Source: JAAEPI01 sp964352625
GTDB lineage: Bacteria > Bacteroidota > Bacteroidia > Cytophagales > Cyclobacteriaceae
Direction: 5' to 3'
NCBI GenBank assembly: GCA_964352625.1
Contig: CAYGSD010000001.1
Location: 62,001 to 126,000 of the forward strand
DNA: 64,000 bases
Shown here one piece after another: positions 17,029-26,459 of the stretch. Both the position numbers and the translations under genes were made by a program. Within the stretch, counting starts at the first letter, position 1. Each line of letters opens with the position of its first letter. A model generated the notes under the pieces. That model saw nothing but the letters and a program-made list of their open reading frames with translations, did not search any database and was not told the DNA's origin.

Positions 17029-19431
17029 ATGAAGGCCCATTTTCTAGCCAATTGTATCCTAAGATCAGAAGAACGCGATGGATATCTTCACAGACGCATC
17101 CTAGGTCTCGCACTATTGCAGCTTTCATTCGTTATCGGAAGCTTAGCTCAAAACCCCAATTTGCCCCCAAGTGGGAATTTTGATCTTTCGAATTGGAAGA
17201 TCACCTTGCCAGATCAAACTGAAGCCTCTGTCCAGGATCTACTAAGTGGTTTTGAGAGCACAGATGAGTTTTATACCGATCCAACTACAGGTGCAATGGT
17301 CTTCAAGTGTAGAAATGATGGGGAAACTGGTGGCAGTACGTATCCTCGAAGTGAACTAAGAGAAATGCTAAGAGGCACGAATACAAGCATTAGCACTCAG
17401 GGTATTACCAAGAATAATTGGGTATTCTCAACTTCCAGTGAGGAAAATAAAGAGGCCTCCGGAGGTGTAAATGGAATACTGACTGCTACTGTCGAAGTTG
17501 ATCATGTTTCCACGACTGGAGAATCTGGCAAAGTAGGCAGAGTCATCATTGGGCAAATACATGCTTCTGTAGATGAGCCTTGTCGCATTTACTATCGCAA
17601 GCTCCCTGGGAACTCCAAAGGTTCAATCTATTTTGCTCATGAGCCAACCACGGGTTCAGAACAGTGGTACGAAATGATAGGAAGCAGGAGTAACAGCGCC
17701 TCAAATCCTGAAGATGGAATTGCGCTTGGTGAACGGTTCAGCTATGAGATAAAAGTTGTCGGGAATTCCCTTACAGTCACAATTATGAGGGATGGAAAAG
17801 ACGATGTGGTTCAGGAAGTCGATATGAGCGCAAGTGGATTCGCAAACGACTGGATGTACTTCAAGGCAGGAGTATACAATCAAAATAATAGTGGTGATCC
17901 GGGGGATTACTGTCAGGTGTCTTTTTTCGCTTTGAGCAAATCGCATTCTAGTCCAACCAACGAAGGGCCTGCAACGAGTATTACCTCCCCATCAAGCAAT
18001 GAAAGATTTACGGCAGGTGATGATATCACCATTACTGCCGATGCTTCGGACTCAGATGGCACGATATCTAAGGTGGAGTTTTATGAAGGGACAACCAAAA
18101 TAGGCGAAGATAATTCTTCACCCTATTCCTTTACATGGAGTGATGTTCCGGCAGGCAATTATGTGCTTACATCCAAAGCCATCGACAATGAAGGGGGAGT
18201 AACCACCTCGGCTGGTGTCAATGTCTCTGTAATAACCTCGTTTGATGCCCCGTATGATATTCCAAGATTTCAGGATTTCATAGGTGGCAGTAAACTACAA
18301 GCTCCTACTAGTTCCACTGCTGCATCACAGTCTGATCTTATAAATGGGTATAGCGATGAGAACTTCTATGTAGTGGACAATGACAGAATCGCATTTAACC
18401 AATCAGGTGAATTAATGCGAACGGAGCTAAGACATCTTACTAACTGGGCTGTTTCGGATGTAGACAGATCCTTGCATGCAAGACTGGATGTGGTGGATCA
18501 AACCTGTGATCAGGTGACATTATTGCAGATTCACGATGATGCAAATGCAGGAAGCGGGCCAAACAAACCTCTTTTGAGAGTATATAAAAGTTTGACTAGA
18601 GAACCCGTGAATCATTTATGGGCAGCTATCAAAGTGGATAATGGAGGTGAAAACACAACCCATGTAGATCTTGGAGTAGACCCTGGAGGGTTTTTCGATT
18701 GCGACATAAAGATCCAGAACGAACGGATGACTATCGAAATCGACGGTGTGCTAAAAGCTGACAATGACGTTTCGTTTTGGACATTCCCGAGCTACTGGAA
18801 AGCAGGTGTCTATCTTCAGGACGAGGGTGAAGCCACCGCTTATTTTGATGAACTGGAGGAAATGACTATTACCAATAATTCTCCAATAGTGACGATAACC
18901 TCTCCTTTGAATACTAACTCCTTTGTGGCTGGAGCCAACATTACCATAAGAGCCGAGGTTACTGACTCGGATGGAACGATATCAAAGGTGGAATTCTATG
19001 AGGGGTCAAACAAACTGGGTGAAGACGTGTCGTTTCCATACTCGTATATCTGGCGAGAAGTGGATGGAGGCAACTACTCACTCACTGCCCTGGCTATCGA
19101 TGATGATGGGGCAACCGGGACGTCCACACCCGTGAATATTGTCGTCACAGGAAGCATCGAAAATCCGGTTCTCGGCACAAATCAAGAAGTCAACGAAGAA
19201 GAGATAAGAATTTTTCCTAACCCATTTCAAAGTGAATTATTTCTCAAAACGAATGAAGTGTTCGATCAAATTCAATTCAATGATTTAAGTGGAAGGGATA
19301 TTGAATTCTCCATTTCAATGGACGAAATGGGTGTAAGAATAAGGCCAGCTGTATCGCTTACTTCGGGGATTTACCTCCTATCGATAAACTCTGCAGGTGT
19401 TTTACGCACCTACAGAGTTATCAAAAAATGA
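17029..19431 (+). CDS. Secreted alginate lyase with two PL7-superfamily catalytic domains and a T9SS tail
   Basis: An 800-residue protein. Order: signal peptide (to about 41), lyase domain 1 (46-304: RSELR 107-111, QIH 176-178, YFKAGVYNQ 277-285), Ig-like domain (315-402), lyase domain 2 (405-612: RTELR 464-468, QIH 500-502, YWKAGVYLQ 589-597), second Ig-like domain (618-707), and type IX secretion sorting domain (725-800, IRIFPNPF at its start). Both catalytic domains keep the Arg, Gln-Ile-His and Tyr motifs of PL7 beta-jellyroll lyases; domain 2 is distant from domain 1. The T9SS tail predicts release or anchoring outside the cell, where the enzyme would cut polymeric alginate. The gene is alone on the plus strand, divergent from the regulator, with a palindromic operator upstream. 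Confidence 0.93.
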   Translation: MKAHFLANCILRSEERDGYLHRRILGLALLQLSFVIGSLAQNPNLPPSGNFDLSNWKITLPDQTEASVQDLLSGFESTDEFYTDPTTGAMVFKCRNDGETGGSTYPRSELREMLRGTNTSISTQGITKNNWVFSTSSEENKEASGGVNGILTATVEVDHVSTTGESGKVGRVIIGQIHASVDEPCRIYYRKLPGNSKGSIYFAHEPTTGSEQWYEMIGSRSNSASNPEDGIALGERFSYEIKVVGNSLTVTIMRDGKDDVVQEVDMSASGFANDWMYFKAGVYNQNNSGDPGDYCQVSFFALSKSHSSPTNEGPATSITSPSSNERFTAGDDITITADASDSDGTISKVEFYEGTTKIGEDNSSPYSFTWSDVPAGNYVLTSKAIDNEGGVTTSAGVNVSVITSFDAPYDIPRFQDFIGGSKLQAPTSSTAASQSDLINGYSDENFYVVDNDRIAFNQSGELMRTELRHLTNWAVSDVDRSLHARLDVVDQTCDQVTLLQIHDDANAGSGPNKPLLRVYKSLTREPVNHLWAAIKVDNGGENTTHVDLGVDPGGFFDCDIKIQNERMTIEIDGVLKADNDVSFWTFPSYWKAGVYLQDEGEATAYFDELEEMTITNNSPIVTITSPLNTNSFVAGANITIRAEVTDSDGTISKVEFYEGSNKLGEDVSFPYSYIWREVDGGNYSLTALAIDDDGATGTSTPVNIVVTGSIENPVLGTNQEVNEEEIRIFPNPFQSELFLKTNEVFDQIQFNDLSGRDIEFSISMDEMGVRIRPAVSLTSGIYLLSINSAGVLRTYRVIKK
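18045..19010 (+). repeat. Duplicated Ig-like domain coding segment
   Basis: The segments around 18048-18092 and 18961-19005 encode the same residues (DSDGTISKVEFYEG) with only a few silent or conservative differences, and the surrounding domains align throughout. This is a duplication of the Ig-like linker along with, or after, the second catalytic domain. Confidence 0.7.
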
Positions 19432-19521
19432 AAATGATTGGAATCGGGAAATCGGTTTAAGCCGGCAATTTGAAGGAGAAGTAAAGTCAATTGCTACTCG
19501 TCAAAGCAAGCAGCTTACAAC

Positions 19522-20286
19522 TTATATTCCTAAGGCCTGCCCCCCGCCAATTTGGATTGTCTCAGCCGTGATGAACGAGGCATCCTTGCTCGCGAGAAAC
19601 GAAACTACAGAGGCGACTTCCTCGGGTTGACCTAGTCTGCCAAGCAAGATGTTATTCTTCCAAGAAGCAAATACTTCTGGCTTGGTGGACTTGATCTGAG
19701 CATGGAATGGCGTATCAATTGTGCCTGGAGATACCGCATTTACTCTGATTCCGTATTCGGCCAAATCCTTGGCTAATGCCCTTGTGATCGCATGAACTCC
19801 TGCTTTTGAAGTGCCATAAATTCCTGCTCCCGGTCCTCCGGCATTCCATCCAGCATTTGAGGTGTAATTAATGATCGTTGCATTCTCACCCTTTTTGAGG
19901 AATGGAATGGCCGCTCTGGAAGTGAAGAAAACCGAGTCAAGATTAAGAGCCATAACAAATCTGTAAAACTCAGTAGTCATTTCCTCAAATCTTGATCTGC
20001 CGCCCAAGCCTCCTGCGTTATTCACAAGTACATCTATTCGTCCATATTTTTCGCCGATTGCGGTAATATTGGTAGTTACTTCATCGTCTTTAGTAACATC
20101 AAAACCATAGTATTCGGCAGTAATTCCTTCGGCAGCAAGCTCTTTGACTCTCTGCGCGCCAACTTCATCTTCTATACCATTCAAAACCACGGTATATCCA
20201 TCGCGACCAAGTCTCTTTGCTACTTCAAACCCAATTCCTCCAGTTGCACCTGTGACTATGGCTACTTTATTTTCTGATTTTTCCAT
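19522..20286 (-). CDS. SDR-family reductase, probable DEH reductase
   Basis: A 254-residue classical short-chain dehydrogenase. The cofactor motif VTGATGGIGFEVAKRLG is at residues 11-27, NNAGG near 90, and the catalytic YGTSKAG (YxxxK) near 160. The C terminus has the usual FLASKDASFITAETIQIGGG. In alginate loci such enzymes reduce 4-deoxy-L-erythro-5-hexoseulose uronate (DEH) to 2-keto-3-deoxygluconate with NAD(P)H. Assignment rests on position: it is the last gene of the PL7-PL7-PL6-PL17-kdgF-MFS operon, 40 bases after the transporter. It converges with the PL7 gene; the 90-base gap (19432-19521) has no clear terminator. Confidence 0.87.
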   Translation of the reverse strand: MEKSENKVAIVTGATGGIGFEVAKRLGRDGYTVVLNGIEDEVGAQRVKELAAEGITAEYYGFDVTKDDEVTTNITAIGEKYGRIDVLVNNAGGLGGRSRFEEMTTEFYRFVMALNLDSVFFTSRAAIPFLKKGENATIINYTSNAGWNAGGPGAGIYGTSKAGVHAITRALAKDLAEYGIRVNAVSPGTIDTPFHAQIKSTKPEVFASWKNNILLGRLGQPEEVASVVSFLASKDASFITAETIQIGGGQALGI

Positions 20287-20326
20287 TTTTAGATTTTTCT
20301 ATTATTTATGATTAGTGATGTTTTTT

Positions 20327-21589
20327 TCAGCCCACTGGCTTGATTTCTTTTGCGAAATAATTGATTGATAAATATCCTAGCGGAACGAATACGGCGATCA
20401 TGATGAAGATCGGAGTGTACGAATAATTATCGGTAATTACCGGCACCAGGAAGTTCATAATGATGACCGAAAAAATGCCAACTGTTCCTCCCAACCCTGC
20501 CAATGATCCTACAGACTTCCCGCTGAATAAATCACTTGGAATAGTCTGGATATTGGAAATGACAAACTGAAATCCAAACAGAACAAGAGCGACCATTCCT
20601 ACAAATTTCTCTGGTGTATCCCCTAGCGTAATAGTAGCCGCCATGCCTAAAAACATGATGATACAGCCGACCAGAATCGTCTTCTTCCTGGCCTTATCAA
20701 CGGATGCTCCATTGGTCATAAGGCGACCTGAGAAATACCCGCCCGACAGACTTCCCAACGCTGCTCCAACGTAAGGCACCCAAGCCATGAGTCCGATTTC
20801 CTTAACATTGAATCCGTACACATCGGCCAAATAAATCGGCATCCACCCTACGAACAGCCACCAGATTGGCTCTACAAAAAACCTTGATGCCAACACGGCC
20901 CATGACTCGCGATGAGATAAAATCTCCATCATGCTAAGCCCAGGCTTTTGATCATCTTCCTCTTTTTGTTCCATTCCCGATTGGATGTAATTCCTTTCTT
21001 CCTCAGTAATCCACTTGTGTTTGGAAGGGACTGCCTTGTTGAAAATCACCCATGGAATGACCCATAGAAGGCCTAGGAGACCAAGCAAAACGAAGGTCAT
21101 TTTCCAGCCTATAGCTACCCAAACTAAGGCAATAAGTGGAGGCGCCACGATAGAACCCATAGCCGCCCCTGAATTAAAAATACCCTGCGCAAACGCTCGC
21201 TCATTTACTGGAAACCACTCCGCGTTACTTTTTACGGCACCAGGCCAGTTGCCTGCCTCTCCAAGCCCCAACATGACACGGAAGAAACTGAATGACAACA
21301 CTCCACGTGCAAAGGCATGCAAAGCAGTAGCAAGTCCCCAAACGGTTATGGATATTACAAAGCCTGCCTTTGTTCCAATTTTGTCGAACATCTTTCCTGA
21401 AATAGATTGTCCGATTGCATATGCTACCAGAAAAACGTTCAGTATCAGGGCATAATCGTTCTTGGTCATATCCAGATCCTTGGATATATCTGGCCACATG
21501 ATGGCCAAGGCGGATCTATCAATGTAGTTAATGATTGTGGCCAGGCAAACGAGCCCAATAATCCACCATCTAAGTCCTTTTATCTTCAT
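20327..21589 (-). CDS. MFS transporter, probable uronate/DEH permease
   Basis: A 420-residue protein with 12 predicted membrane helices and the charged loops of the anion:cation symporter (ExuT/GudP-like) branch: NYIDRSALAIMWPDISKDLDMT at helix 1, GEAGNWPGAVKSNAEWFPVNERAFAQGIFNSGAAMGSI and ITEEERNYI in the central loop. Relatives carry hexuronates or related acids with protons. In alginate operons it is taken to import unsaturated monomer or DEH across the inner membrane. It lies between kdgF and the reductase on one transcript. Confidence 0.9.
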   Translation of the reverse strand: MKIKGLRWWIIGLVCLATIINYIDRSALAIMWPDISKDLDMTKNDYALILNVFLVAYAIGQSISGKMFDKIGTKAGFVISITVWGLATALHAFARGVLSFSFFRVMLGLGEAGNWPGAVKSNAEWFPVNERAFAQGIFNSGAAMGSIVAPPLIALVWVAIGWKMTFVLLGLLGLLWVIPWVIFNKAVPSKHKWITEEERNYIQSGMEQKEEDDQKPGLSMMEILSHRESWAVLASRFFVEPIWWLFVGWMPIYLADVYGFNVKEIGLMAWVPYVGAALGSLSGGYFSGRLMTNGASVDKARKKTILVGCIIMFLGMAATITLGDTPEKFVGMVALVLFGFQFVISNIQTIPSDLFSGKSVGSLAGLGGTVGIFSVIIMNFLVPVITDNYSYTPIFIMIAVFVPLGYLSINYFAKEIKPVG

Positions 21590-21606
21590 TAGGTTACGTT
21601 TTGTGG

Positions 21607-21981
21607 TTAGTCTTTATCTCCGAAATAGGATGGTCCTACTCCACTTAGAAAATCCTCTCTGACAGGACTGAAAGTGTCAATCAACATACCGGCCTCTAGG
21701 CACACAGCGCTGTGCAGAAGGTTTGGCTGGATGTACACACCATCTCCTCCCTTTACAATTTGCTTTACGCCATCAACTTCAAATTCGAAAGATCCTGAAA
21801 CAACATAGGTAGCCTGAGTGTGAAAGTGACTATGAGGAGAACCCAATGCACCTTTCTCAAACTTTACCAAAACCATCATGATCTGATTGTCATAGCCAAG
21901 GAATTTTCTGGAAACGCCACCTCCTAGCTCCTCCCATTCCATGCCTTCAGTTAGCATATATTTTTCGCTGTTTCTATTCAT
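21607..21981 (-). CDS. kdgF: Cupin KdgF, unsaturated uronate to linear ketonised form
   Basis: A 124-residue single-domain cupin. SPHSHFHTQATYVVSGSFEFEVDG carries the metal-binding His50, His52 and nearby Gln56, and NLLHSAV supplies His90, as in the KdgF family. These proteins speed the opening of 4,5-unsaturated uronates to 4-deoxy-5-hexulose uronate, after alginate lyases make the monomer. The gene sits 3 bases after PL17 and 17 bases before the MFS gene, so product flow and gene order agree. The start is the ATG at 21981. Confidence 0.92.
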   Translation of the reverse strand: MNRNSEKYMLTEGMEWEELGGGVSRKFLGYDNQIMMVLVKFEKGALGSPHSHFHTQATYVVSGSFEFEVDGVKQIVKGGDGVYIQPNLLHSAVCLEAGMLIDTFSPVREDFLSGVGPSYFGDKD

Positions 21982-21984
21982 TTC

Positions 21985-24231
21985 TTATTTGTCTATTCTT
22001 TTAAAATCATACACCCCCGTCCAATTCAATTGCTCATCAGAACTACTCACCCAATGTTTACTGTCTTCACTTTCATCATTGAGTGATAATGCAAAGCGGT
22101 ATTGCTCTCCACTTATCAGCTCGATCAGAATGACTATGTAATCATCTGACTCATGAAGCACGCTCAGCGAAGCAATGGACGAAAATGAGTTGATTGGAAT
22201 TTCATCTGAATAATTGTATTGCCCGTGCAGCTCATACAAACTGGCGAACAGGGTGTTTCCGGCAGTTCTTCTGTGAATCAATCCTGGGTCTCGGCGAAGA
22301 TTGAAATTAGGATCGTTCGCGCCGATTCGAGTAAGTAATACTTGATCACCAGCTTGAACGGCCGAGGTTACCGTGAAAAAATTCTTTTTATTGAACCATG
22401 TTAGCCTGAATGTCTCGCCACTCAAATCAGCTTGAGCTTCTTGCCACAAGTGCTGATATCCATCGTGCTCACCCATAGGGTTAAGTTCTTTGTTGGTTTG
22501 AAACTTCTGATTGGTGGACATTAATTCGCCCAAATAATAGAGTGGCAGATCATATCTTGTTCCTTCTGGTGCGCGGACGGCAAATAGATCGATCACCAAT
22601 GGCTTTTCGAGTTCAGGGACATCTACCAACGCCATTGTTCTGTGCATTTCGATACCCTTGTAGGCATTTAATTCTTTGGCGCTGGCAATTTCCACAGACT
22701 CATCGGACGAAAAATAGTACGGTGTTCCTGGCGATGAATCAGCAGCTTTCACGTCTCCATCAAAATGGGAATCTTTATCTACAACCAGCGTATTGTGAGC
22801 CAATGTTTGTTTTGCCCACGTTTTGTTTTCCTTTAAATAGCCTCCACCATCCTTATGATCAATGTTGACCCACCGAGCTGAGCCATAATCCTGAATGACT
22901 TCCTCTCCGCCTTCAAAGAGCATGAAACCAAGGCGATCAAAATGACCATGGCCCATGCCATGCTTGGCGTATTTCATCATTAAGGTAAGGTCACCTTTTC
23001 TCAATATTCCAATAGCTCCTTCATCGCCATTGGCACCATCACTCAACTGCTGACTTTTGAAAATGTACGGCTGAGCAAGTCCGTCAGCAATTCCTTTGGC
23101 GGCCGACAGGCCAGAATCATTCATCGGCACTCTGCCCTGCGCCTCAATCAAAGAGAGAAGTTTTGGGTCCCTACCTCCGAAATGATAGGCCATACTCATT
23201 GCGTTTACTAATTCACGAGAAGCCAGTGACATTCCCTTCTGAGCGTCATTGATATGAAAGAATTCTCCTGCTGAATTTGTCTGATCAATAAGGGCGTAGA
23301 CCGCTTTAATCAAAAGCCCATCTCTATAGTTTAGAATATCTAGTTCAGGTTTTTTATTGGCTAGTCCCTGGGCAAAAATCAGGAAAGGATACATGGCATA
23401 TCGCTGGTAATAGGGGCCCTCTGTATAGTAGCCATCTGGTGAGAATGAATGATCAATATTGGCTAGAAATCCTCCTTCTTTATAACCCTGTAAATCCAGC
23501 GAACCTCCATCGTTATCCACCATTGCTTTGGTCTCTTCATCAATATCAAAGGCATAGAGCGCTCGATCTATGAGTTCTTCATCGTCCATGACCAATCCGA
23601 TCATACCAACGCCAGCATTTCCCCACGTCGCATGATTGTGCAGTCGATTGAAAAATTTTGGATTCTCTAATGAGATATAATCTGCGAATGGCCTGAAAAG
23701 CTCGGTGTTTAGTTTTGTTTTGGTTTCCTCATCCAGCCAGTCATATATACAGTCATAACCCTGACTGGTATAGACCAGCCAGTTAGCATCATTCAAACAC
23801 TGCCAGAAAATTTTACCTCTGGCGTATGACCTCTCCGCTGGGTGCTTGCCCAAATTGGGGAACATCTCAGCATACTCTAACAGCATGTCACGTATGTAGA
23901 TGGCGTATTTCTCGTCTCCGGTGATTTGGAATAGCACCCCGGCTTTTTGCATGGTGAAGAAATTGGCCTTATGTCGTTCGTGCGTATAGCCGCCTGCCAA
24001 GTCCCTTGGGATAGGTACGTCTATTCCTAATTCGATCTCAGCATCTACCTCAGACCGGGCTGTCTCCACAGACTGATCGAACAGGGGCACCTTTCCTAAA
24101 CTTGACCGCATGGACTTCACGCCATCTGCTGTCAATATCAGGTTTGGGTGTTCCGGTATCGAGGTAGCTGATTCTTGCTTAGCACAAGAAAACAACAAGG
24201 AAATGGTCAATATGGTGGAGATTAATTTCAT
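21985..24231 (-). CDS. PL17 oligoalginate lyase, lipoprotein
   Basis: A 748-residue protein with a lipoprotein signal (SLLFSC, Cys16). The N-terminal alpha-toroid holds LHNHATWGN with Asn199-His200, and DGYYTEGPYYQRYA at 267-279 holds the tyrosines used in catalysis. The C-terminal heparinase II/III-like beta domain includes GMGHGHFDRLGFMLFEGGEEVIQDYG and the His/metal region AHNTLVVD. PL17 enzymes act in exo mode on alginate oligomers to release unsaturated monomer. As a lipoprotein it probably works in the periplasm. Its start overlaps the PL6 stop as ATGA, which indicates coupled translation. Confidence 0.95.
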   Translation of the reverse strand: MKLISTILTISLLFSCAKQESATSIPEHPNLILTADGVKSMRSSLGKVPLFDQSVETARSEVDAEIELGIDVPIPRDLAGGYTHERHKANFFTMQKAGVLFQITGDEKYAIYIRDMLLEYAEMFPNLGKHPAERSYARGKIFWQCLNDANWLVYTSQGYDCIYDWLDEETKTKLNTELFRPFADYISLENPKFFNRLHNHATWGNAGVGMIGLVMDDEELIDRALYAFDIDEETKAMVDNDGGSLDLQGYKEGGFLANIDHSFSPDGYYTEGPYYQRYAMYPFLIFAQGLANKKPELDILNYRDGLLIKAVYALIDQTNSAGEFFHINDAQKGMSLASRELVNAMSMAYHFGGRDPKLLSLIEAQGRVPMNDSGLSAAKGIADGLAQPYIFKSQQLSDGANGDEGAIGILRKGDLTLMMKYAKHGMGHGHFDRLGFMLFEGGEEVIQDYGSARWVNIDHKDGGGYLKENKTWAKQTLAHNTLVVDKDSHFDGDVKAADSSPGTPYYFSSDESVEIASAKELNAYKGIEMHRTMALVDVPELEKPLVIDLFAVRAPEGTRYDLPLYYLGELMSTNQKFQTNKELNPMGEHDGYQHLWQEAQADLSGETFRLTWFNKKNFFTVTSAVQAGDQVLLTRIGANDPNFNLRRDPGLIHRRTAGNTLFASLYELHGQYNYSDEIPINSFSSIASLSVLHESDDYIVILIELISGEQYRFALSLNDESEDSKHWVSSSDEQLNWTGVYDFKRIDK

Positions 24232-26459
24232 TTATTCACCGTGATGTTTTCTGCCTCGAAAGGTTCATCGTTTGTTTTGAGCCCATCGGAATTAGTGAAA
24301 GTGATATTGGAAAGTTTGGTAATGGGCTCTCCATTGGTCATAAAAAGATCAATCCCTTTGCTATCCCTAATTTGCACATTATCCACATTGAGCTTCTGAA
24401 CCCCATGAAATCTCAGCGCCGAACCAATTTTGTTTCTTTTCCCCTTCCCTGAACCGATTACTTCCACGTCCCGAATAGTCACAATTGGGCCGAAGGTGCT
24501 TTCATCTGTTCCTCCTCTATAGATATTGACAATTTCATGCTGCACATCGGTGAAGGTTGAATTGATAATCTTGACATTCTCTACATTGTAAATGCCTAAG
24601 TCTTCAACTTCCATGTCGAGCGTAATTACAGCTCCGGAGACGTTGGTCATCTTGGTGTTGATGATGTTAATGGAGTCTGCGAAAGTGTGCTTATAGGACT
24701 TTAGGAAATCGAAAGAATGATTTTTATCCAAGTCCCGTATCTCACAGTCCTCGATCACAAGAGCATAATTCTCATTCATCGAATATTTGCTCGTACTGAT
24801 CACATTGTTTCCGGCGTAATCAGGAGATTCTGCACCATCAAAAAGCACATTTTTAAAGTACAGCGCCCCACCATTCTCGATTTTGAAAAAGCTTTGCTTC
24901 TCTGATAAAATCTTTGCTTTCTCACCTGTAGGGGTTTGTATGGTGAGGGGGTGATTGACAAATGCGTATTTGGTCATGAGGTATTCCCCGCCACTTTCCA
25001 ACTGCAAAATATCCCCGGGCTGGCTGTTCAAAATAGCCTCCAACAATGTATTGGTGCCGGAAGTCACTTGAGTGGTTTTGCCAATACCAAACGCTTTAAT
25101 TTCCCCATCCTTTGGATAGTAGCTAGCTCCAGTTTCTTCCTTGGATATTGGCAATTTTACTTCTCCGAATGCGATTTGATCAATGAGTTCCTGAGAAGGG
25201 ACTAATAATCCATTTTGGTTTTTTGATAGCTCTAAGGACACCTTTTTAAACCCCTCCTCAAAGGGTGCTTCAGCCTCCTCATTCATCACGTTTCCTGCAA
25301 ATTCAATTCCTGAAACGTCATCATAAATGGTGAATGGAGTAGTATTAGTATTTCCTAAAATGAGGTTGTTTTTGAAGGTGGAACCAATTGGGGTTGCGGA
25401 TCGCTCTTCGTCACTTCCTGCACACAATTGGATGTAGTCGCTGTTAATCACGATGTTGTTTTCCATATAAGAATCCACAACTTGATTGTAGCGGTTAATT
25501 GGTGAATTCGGCACCCCATTCATAATGACCAGAGCCCCTCGAAATCTGTAACCCGTTAGCCCATACAAGTAATTTTTTTTGACCGTCTGGTATTCATTTA
25601 TGATTCTAATGCCTCCGGTGTTGGCTTTTCTGTTTCCTAAGAAATAATTGTTTTCGACCAACGTGTGATGCCCATGACGCATCGTGAGTGTTCCCTGACA
25701 TTCAAAGAAGACATTGTCTCTGTATTCATTTCCACAGGCTTTGTTTGAAATGATTTCATGTTCGCCATTTACCCTATCAAAGTAGTTATTTCGAACTATG
25801 GAATTTGAGTAAGTTCTTGAATAATGACTGGTTCCAATCCTAAGTGTTTCTCCACCATTGGAACCTAAAACTTCTCTTGGGCCGAAGTAATTGTACTCTA
25901 TGATATGGCTGTTTTCACGGCTCTCTTCACCATCAAGCCTTACTGCTAAAGTGACACCCACATTGCCTTTTTTGATAAGTGAATTGTGATCGAACTGATT
26001 GTTTTTTCCATAGATTCCGACCCAATAATCTGAGTCGAAACGCTCGGGATTGGAATAGCTATCAATGACGCAATTCGTTACTCTGGAATTGTTAGCAAGT
26101 TCTTCTTTACTAGTCCGAAATGATATGACCTCACTAGAGGGTGTATAGCCATTTTTGAATACCAAGCCTGAGATCTCTATGTACTCACCGGAGAAGGCGA
26201 GATTAGACTGACCGGTAATGATCACCTGCCCAGGGGTCTCTGCCTGAAGCTTTATCGGGTTATTTTCTTCACCAGTTCCTTTTAGTCGCAATTCAACATC
26301 TTGCCATGTTCCATTGGCCATTGTGATTACTGTGCCGGGTATAGCATTGGCCACAGCCTGATCAAATTCTTGAAGGTTTCTTACCACATCTCCACTATCC
26401 GAGCCACAGCTGGTAAGTGTCAGAACTATCAGAAAAACAAGTGCATTCAGCTTATTCAT
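24228..26459 (-). CDS. PL6 alginate lyase (chondroitinase-B-like), lipoprotein
   Basis: A 743-residue right-handed parallel beta-helix protein. The lipoprotein signal ends LTLTSC (Cys18). The PL6 catalytic region is intact: NYFDRVNGEHEIISNKACGNEYRDN with the Brønsted base Lys240 and TLTMRHGHH with the acid Arg261. A second beta-helical domain (about 440-743: LLEAILNSQPGDILQL onward) makes it a two-domain PL6 like known exo- or dimeric forms. It degrades alginate, often favouring MG or G blocks. Start overlaps the PL7 stop by 8 bases, and its own stop overlaps PL17. Confidence 0.95.
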   Translation of the reverse strand: MNKLNALVFLIVLTLTSCGSDSGDVVRNLQEFDQAVANAIPGTVITMANGTWQDVELRLKGTGEENNPIKLQAETPGQVIITGQSNLAFSGEYIEISGLVFKNGYTPSSEVISFRTSKEELANNSRVTNCVIDSYSNPERFDSDYWVGIYGKNNQFDHNSLIKKGNVGVTLAVRLDGEESRENSHIIEYNYFGPREVLGSNGGETLRIGTSHYSRTYSNSIVRNNYFDRVNGEHEIISNKACGNEYRDNVFFECQGTLTMRHGHHTLVENNYFLGNRKANTGGIRIINEYQTVKKNYLYGLTGYRFRGALVIMNGVPNSPINRYNQVVDSYMENNIVINSDYIQLCAGSDEERSATPIGSTFKNNLILGNTNTTPFTIYDDVSGIEFAGNVMNEEAEAPFEEGFKKVSLELSKNQNGLLVPSQELIDQIAFGEVKLPISKEETGASYYPKDGEIKAFGIGKTTQVTSGTNTLLEAILNSQPGDILQLESGGEYLMTKYAFVNHPLTIQTPTGEKAKILSEKQSFFKIENGGALYFKNVLFDGAESPDYAGNNVISTSKYSMNENYALVIEDCEIRDLDKNHSFDFLKSYKHTFADSINIINTKMTNVSGAVITLDMEVEDLGIYNVENVKIINSTFTDVQHEIVNIYRGGTDESTFGPIVTIRDVEVIGSGKGKRNKIGSALRFHGVQKLNVDNVQIRDSKGIDLFMTNGEPITKLSNITFTNSDGLKTNDEPFEAENITVNK

